A stretch of 64,000 nucleotides of DNA. Source: DTU024 sp964518875 (GTDB lineage Bacteria > Bacillota > Clostridia > Christensenellales > Aristaeellaceae). Each line of letters opens with the position of its first letter. Positions within the stretch are counted from its first letter, which is position 1. Shown here one piece after another: positions 60,623 to 64,000 of the stretch. The notes beneath the pieces were generated by a model. That model was given only the letters and a program-made list of their open reading frames with translations. It ran no database searches and was not told where the DNA came from. The stretch covers positions 34,285 to 98,284 of the forward strand of contig CAZFHI010000004.1 of assembly GCA_964518875.1 (NCBI GenBank). Direction: 5' to 3'. Made by a program: the position numbers and the translations under genes.

Positions 60623-62025
60623 AACGCCTTAGACGATACCTTAAAATGGTTTTAGCTGTTGTAGTAGTTATGCTGTCTTCGCTTGTCGCATTTGGCGCAT
60701 ACAATGTGATTACACAGGGAAACAGATGGTTTTCTTCAAGCGCAAACACGCATTTGAGGGAGCTTAAGGCGGACGCCATCCCGGGCAATATTTATGACAG
60801 ATCGGGGAACGTTTTAGCTTCAACAGACGTAAACGGAAAAAGAATATACCATTCTGATGAGCGTGTTCGCCGCGCCATGGTTCACGTTTTGGGCGACAGG
60901 AAAAATAACGTCGGCTATGGAGTAGAATCCTTTATGGCAAATGAATTGTACGGGTTCGATACTTCTCCCTTTATACGCCTTGCGGCTTTTGTTAAAGGTG
61001 AAAAAATGCGCGGCAATGACCTTTTACTTTCCGCTGACGTTGGCTTATCAAGCTATATAAGCAGCATATTTCCTCAAAATAAAAAAGGCGCCTGCGTTGT
61101 TATGAACTATAAAACGGGCGAAGTAATAAGCCTTTTAAGCTTCCCTAATTTTGACCCTGACCATATAACAGAAGAAACCAAAAGAGACAGGCGGCAGCCG
61201 TTCTGGAACAATGCGACAAGATGGGTCTCCGCCCCCGGATCTACTTATAAAATAATAACTTTGGCAGCGGCTCTTCAAAATATCCCTGACGTGCAGAATA
61301 CAAAGCGTTTTTGCGACGGCATATTAACGTTTCCATCAGGAAAGCATTCAATTGTGGATGCGGGAAACGCCAAGCACGGGGAAATCAGCCTTAAGGACGC
61401 TTTTGCGAAATCATGCAACGTCACATTTGCTTCGCTTGCTTTACAGATGGGCGATGAAGCTTTAAAAAGTACAGCGTCTAAATTTGGCGTTGGCGATTAT
61501 TTTTTATTTAAGGATTTTGTTGTTGAAAACTCTGTATATCCTGCGAAAAACAGAACAACGAGCGAAATTGCCTGGACAGGCGTTGGACAGAGCGCTCTTC
61601 AAATTAGCCCTTTGCATATGTGCATGATCGCTTCTTCAGTGGCGAACAATGGAACTATGATGGAACCGCAGCTTATTTTAAGAAGCGTAAATTCAAATAA
61701 AGAAATCATGGCGCAGTTTGCGCCTAAAATTTATAAGCAGCCCTTAAGCCATGAAAACGCCGCGATTATAAAAGAATACATGCGATATGTAATACAAAAA
61801 GGCACCGGAACAGGAGCCTCGGTGCCTGGCAAAAAGATTTGTGGTAAAACTGGTTCTGCTGAAATTGACGGTCAGAAAGAAACAAATTCATGGTTTGTAG
61901 GGTTCAGCGACGAGCCAAATTACCCTTATTCCGTATGTGTAGTAGTTATGGACGCAGGGGGCGGGGGAAAAGTCGCGGCTCCCTTAGCCGGTAAAATATT
62001 CAAAGCTATTTTCGGGCAGATTTAA
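60619..62025 (+). CDS. Class B penicillin-binding protein (transpeptidase)
   Basis: The start overlaps the SEDS gene as ATGA. The 468-residue protein has an N-terminal membrane segment (about residues 8-28) and a short pedestal (DAIPGNIYDRSGNVLASTD). The transpeptidase domain has SxxK in APGSTYKI near residue 208, SxN in KSCNVTF near residue 270 and KTGSAEI near residue 411. It cross-links peptidoglycan, working with the adjacent SEDS polymerase. The short length resembles PbpA of Actinobacteria and single-domain PBP2-type proteins. Confidence 0.9.
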   Translation: MKRLRRYLKMVLAVVVVMLSSLVAFGAYNVITQGNRWFSSSANTHLRELKADAIPGNIYDRSGNVLASTDVNGKRIYHSDERVRRAMVHVLGDRKNNVGYGVESFMANELYGFDTSPFIRLAAFVKGEKMRGNDLLLSADVGLSSYISSIFPQNKKGACVVMNYKTGEVISLLSFPNFDPDHITEETKRDRRQPFWNNATRWVSAPGSTYKIITLAAALQNIPDVQNTKRFCDGILTFPSGKHSIVDAGNAKHGEISLKDAFAKSCNVTFASLALQMGDEALKSTASKFGVGDYFLFKDFVVENSVYPAKNRTTSEIAWTGVGQSALQISPLHMCMIASSVANNGTMMEPQLILRSVNSNKEIMAQFAPKIYKQPLSHENAAIIKEYMRYVIQKGTGTGASVPGKKICGKTGSAEIDGQKETNSWFVGFSDEPNYPYSVCVVVMDAGGGGKVAAPLAGKIFKAIFGQI

Positions 62026-62772
62026 TTATAAGCTTCCGCTTCTTCCTCCGTAGGACCTGCCGGAGGAACTCTTAAAGCTGCTCCCTCCGCCGCTGCTGGA
62101 ATTGCTTTCAATTTTTGTTCTCGTTTCTGTGCTGTAGAGATATATGTCATTTGAGCGCATAAGGTTTAAGCTGCCTGGAACTATATACTGCTGCGCGTCT
62201 TCCTGATAGTGCTTGCGTTTCATGCCCTGCGCCATAACAAAAACTGTAATTCCGCCTATAATCAAAGAAACGACTAATGCATAAGGCAAGTATCTGCTGA
62301 AAAGCTCTGCTTTTGTAGGTGGTATAAGCGCATCTTCAAGGTAATCCATATAGCTAAGCATAGCTCCATAATAATTTCTATCGGGCAAATACGGTTCCAA
62401 CACTTCGTAAAGCGCGTCGTCGCTTTTGCTTGCGAGCATAGTTTTTGCATCGCCATAGCTTGCTTCCCCGTACTTTTTAATATCAAGGCAAAAGGCGAAT
62501 GCGACATAGCTGTCAATATCTTTATATGGACGCACTTCTTCGTAGTATTTAGCGGCAAACCGCCTGGGGAAATAACCGCGTGAGTTAATTGTTGTAATAA
62601 TAATCAAATCCGTCTCTGTTTTATCAAGCAACGCTTCAGCTCTTTTGTTAAGACTGGATATTTGCTCTTGGGTAAAATACTTCGCATCGTCAAAAACATG
62701 GTTTTCAGCGGCGAACGCGGGAAGACTGAACAATAAAGCAAGAAGCAGCAAAAATAAAAATGTTTTTTTCAT
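62026..62772 (-). CDS. TPM-domain membrane protein with Gly/Ser-rich tail
   Basis: The 248-residue protein has a signal peptide (MKKTFLFLLLLALLFSLPAFAA) and a TPM domain (PF04536; NHVFDDAKYFTQEQISSLNKRAEALLDKTETDLIIITT) of about 120 residues. A membrane segment follows near residues 166-184. The C-terminal tail is SSSGGGSSFKSSSGRSYGGRSG. TPM (YgcG-like) proteins often follow zinc-ribbon/TFIIB-like proteins as here. Function is not established; a role in membrane or photosystem-like assembly has been proposed for plant relatives. Confidence 0.8.
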   Translation of the reverse strand: MKKTFLFLLLLALLFSLPAFAAENHVFDDAKYFTQEQISSLNKRAEALLDKTETDLIIITTINSRGYFPRRFAAKYYEEVRPYKDIDSYVAFAFCLDIKKYGEASYGDAKTMLASKSDDALYEVLEPYLPDRNYYGAMLSYMDYLEDALIPPTKAELFSRYLPYALVVSLIIGGITVFVMAQGMKRKHYQEDAQQYIVPGSLNLMRSNDIYLYSTETRTKIESNSSSGGGSSFKSSSGRSYGGRSGSL

Positions 62773-62787
62773 TATATTTCTCCCGAA

Positions 62788-63867
62788 TTACAAAACTAAG
62801 TACAATATAAGGGCGATTATTGCAAAAGCGGCGGCTGAAACGCCGAAAAACCAGCCTGTTGCCTTGGGCACGGATATTGGAACATCGCATGTCAGCTTTT
62901 CTGTTTGGCCGTTGATAGCGAAAGTATATGTCTTATCGCCTTTTTTCGTTGTTATAATCCAAACGGGGAAAAGCGCGGGGGATGCCATGCCCTTTGGTAC
63001 ATTTAATTTTGTTGAAGCAGGTATTACAGACGAATACCCTGTAATTGTGCTGCGCAAGGTGTTTTGCATGCTTGAAGCGATTCTTTCGTCGGCGCGCTTT
63101 TTGCTTTCATCAGCGCTTATATCCGCCCTGCTTGCCTGAACGCCTGAAAGTATTTCAGGTGTAAACGCAAGCTTTTCATCCATGTTGTAAGGCTCTATGG
63201 ATTCCGTCGTTTCATTGTCCGCTTTTTTGCTTGAGCTTATAGGGAGGTTTTTAAAGTCCACAGTGCCCGCTCGCCTTAACAGATAATGTCTTGTTTGAGT
63301 AATTTGATATTTCCCACGCCTGAAAGTGCGTATCTTTGTCGCTTTATACTGTATATCGGCCATGGCCTGACAGCTAAAGAGCCAGTATGGTACGTAGAGC
63401 TCGCGTATTTCGCTTATCCTGTTATCATTTTTAAATATATTTGGCAAAAGCTTTTTATGCTTGAAATAGTCGTTAAAAAGCTTTTCTGCTTTTTCTTTTT
63501 TCACAGTAAACGGGAGTACGCTTTGAGGCCTTGTTCCGGGAGTAAATTGATCAGGTATAATGGATGGACTGCCGCAGAAAGCGCATTCTGTTGATACGGT
63601 AGTTTCGTCCGTTATAAGCTGCGCTCCGCACGAAGAGCAAGAATAGGTTCTTGCCTGTTTAAGCTCGTCGGAACTGAAGGCTTCATCGTGCATATCCCAA
63701 TATCTGCTTTGAGGAACCTGCTCGGTTTCTCTTTCAACTTCAGCAGCTTTTTTTAAATTCTCAACTTCAAAGGTGTTGCCGCAGCTTGAACAAGTCATTT
63801 CTTTTGTGCTGCCGTCAAACGTAAGAGGGCTTGCGCATGAAGGGCATTTGTAAGTAATTGTAGGCAT
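62788..63867 (-). CDS. Zinc-ribbon protein with C-terminal membrane segment
   Basis: The 359-residue protein has two zinc-ribbon pairs near the N-terminus (YKCPSCASPLTFDG..MTCSSCGNTFEVE and YSCSSCGAQL..TECAFCGSP). A ~220-residue middle domain contains YVPYWLFSCQAMADIQYKA and DYFKHKKLLPNIFK. One C-terminal membrane segment follows (ATGWFFGVSAAAFAIIALILYLVL). It belongs to a TFIIB-like zinc-ribbon family of unknown function, commonly next to TPM-domain proteins. ATG follows TAAGGAGG. Confidence 0.8.
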   Translation of the reverse strand: MPTITYKCPSCASPLTFDGSTKEMTCSSCGNTFEVENLKKAAEVERETEQVPQSRYWDMHDEAFSSDELKQARTYSCSSCGAQLITDETTVSTECAFCGSPSIIPDQFTPGTRPQSVLPFTVKKEKAEKLFNDYFKHKKLLPNIFKNDNRISEIRELYVPYWLFSCQAMADIQYKATKIRTFRRGKYQITQTRHYLLRRAGTVDFKNLPISSSKKADNETTESIEPYNMDEKLAFTPEILSGVQASRADISADESKKRADERIASSMQNTLRSTITGYSSVIPASTKLNVPKGMASPALFPVWIITTKKGDKTYTFAINGQTEKLTCDVPISVPKATGWFFGVSAAAFAIIALILYLVL

Positions 63868-63901
63868 TTTAACCTCCTTATACTAATATCTCCTCTTTGC
63901 G

Positions 63902-63930
63902 ATTTTAGCAGATAATGAATAAATTGTAAA
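63902..63930 (-). promoter_or_regulatory. Promoter of the zinc-ribbon/TPM operon
   Basis: Minus-strand TTTACA (63925-63930) and TAAAAT (63902-63907, preceded by TGC) are exactly 17 bases apart. Confidence 0.7.
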
Positions 63931-64000
63931 CGCTTGTAATATACCTTTGTACATTTGTCAATGATGTGAGACCGAGTTAAAGATAAAACGACGGTCTGTA

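Overview
The window looks like chromosome of a Gram-positive, anaerobic Firmicute of the class Clostridia (inference). Supporting signs are strong AGGAGG-type ribosome-binding sites, TTGACA/TATAAT-type promoters, two T-box leaders, a TPP riboswitch, ECF-type vitamin transporters, a minimal SufCB pair, secreted solute-binding proteins and a ParE/ParC pair. I saw no phage genes, transposase, CRISPR array, rRNA or tRNA gene.

Layout. 1-860: 3' end of a Pro/Ala-rich protein and its terminator. 861-1634: non-coding, with a diverged copy of an intergenic repeat. 1.7-5.9 kb: a secreted FAD/FMN flavoprotein reductase (minus) and sufC-sufB (plus). 5.9-9.0 kb: a TrpXYZ-like ABC importer (minus) behind a T-box whose candidate specifier is UGG (Trp). 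Between the T-box and the first gene lies a 35-codon leader ORF with tandem Trp codons, and its stop overlaps the trpX start. 9.2-14 kb: BioY, a divergent Lgt-like membrane protein, a phosphodiester glycosidase-family protein, an iron alcohol dehydrogenase, TadA and a nitroreductase. 14.1-20.5 kb: an operon of a ten-repeat SdrD_B-like secreted protein, a solute-binding protein and a galactokinase. 20.6-25.1 kb: a GldA/F/G-like ABC system with a DUF4340 protein (minus). 25.4-26.2 kb: ThiT under a TPP riboswitch.

26.2-35.1 kb (plus): two unknown proteins, an ABC exporter, a beta-CASP nuclease, a NamZ/DUF1343 protein, T-box-controlled serS with a DUF3842 gene, and malic enzyme. 35.2-39.9 kb: a RbsBAC-like sugar importer plus an oxidoreductase. 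39.97-40.21 kb: a ~198-bp element flanked by 20-bp direct repeats, inserted at the 3' end of an N5-(carboxyethyl)ornithine synthase-like gene. 41.3-41.9 kb: an ECF S component. 42.2-47.8 kb: a second sugar importer (family 1) with a zinc alcohol dehydrogenase and a Gfo/Idh/MocA oxidoreductase. 48-64 kb: mostly housekeeping genes: a TtcA-like thiolase, ParE/ParC, a DUF2232-like membrane protein, rplI, dnaB, a YhaM-like exonuclease, an MFS permease, an FHA-FtsW-PBP cell-wall cluster, and a TPM-domain/zinc-ribbon pair on the minus strand.

The most interesting points are the dual tryptophan-sensing leader (T-box plus tandem-Trp leader ORF), the short element with a 20-bp duplication and its diverged second copy, the in-frame stop in the Lgt-like gene, and the large repeat protein in an operon with a sugar-binding protein and galactokinase.
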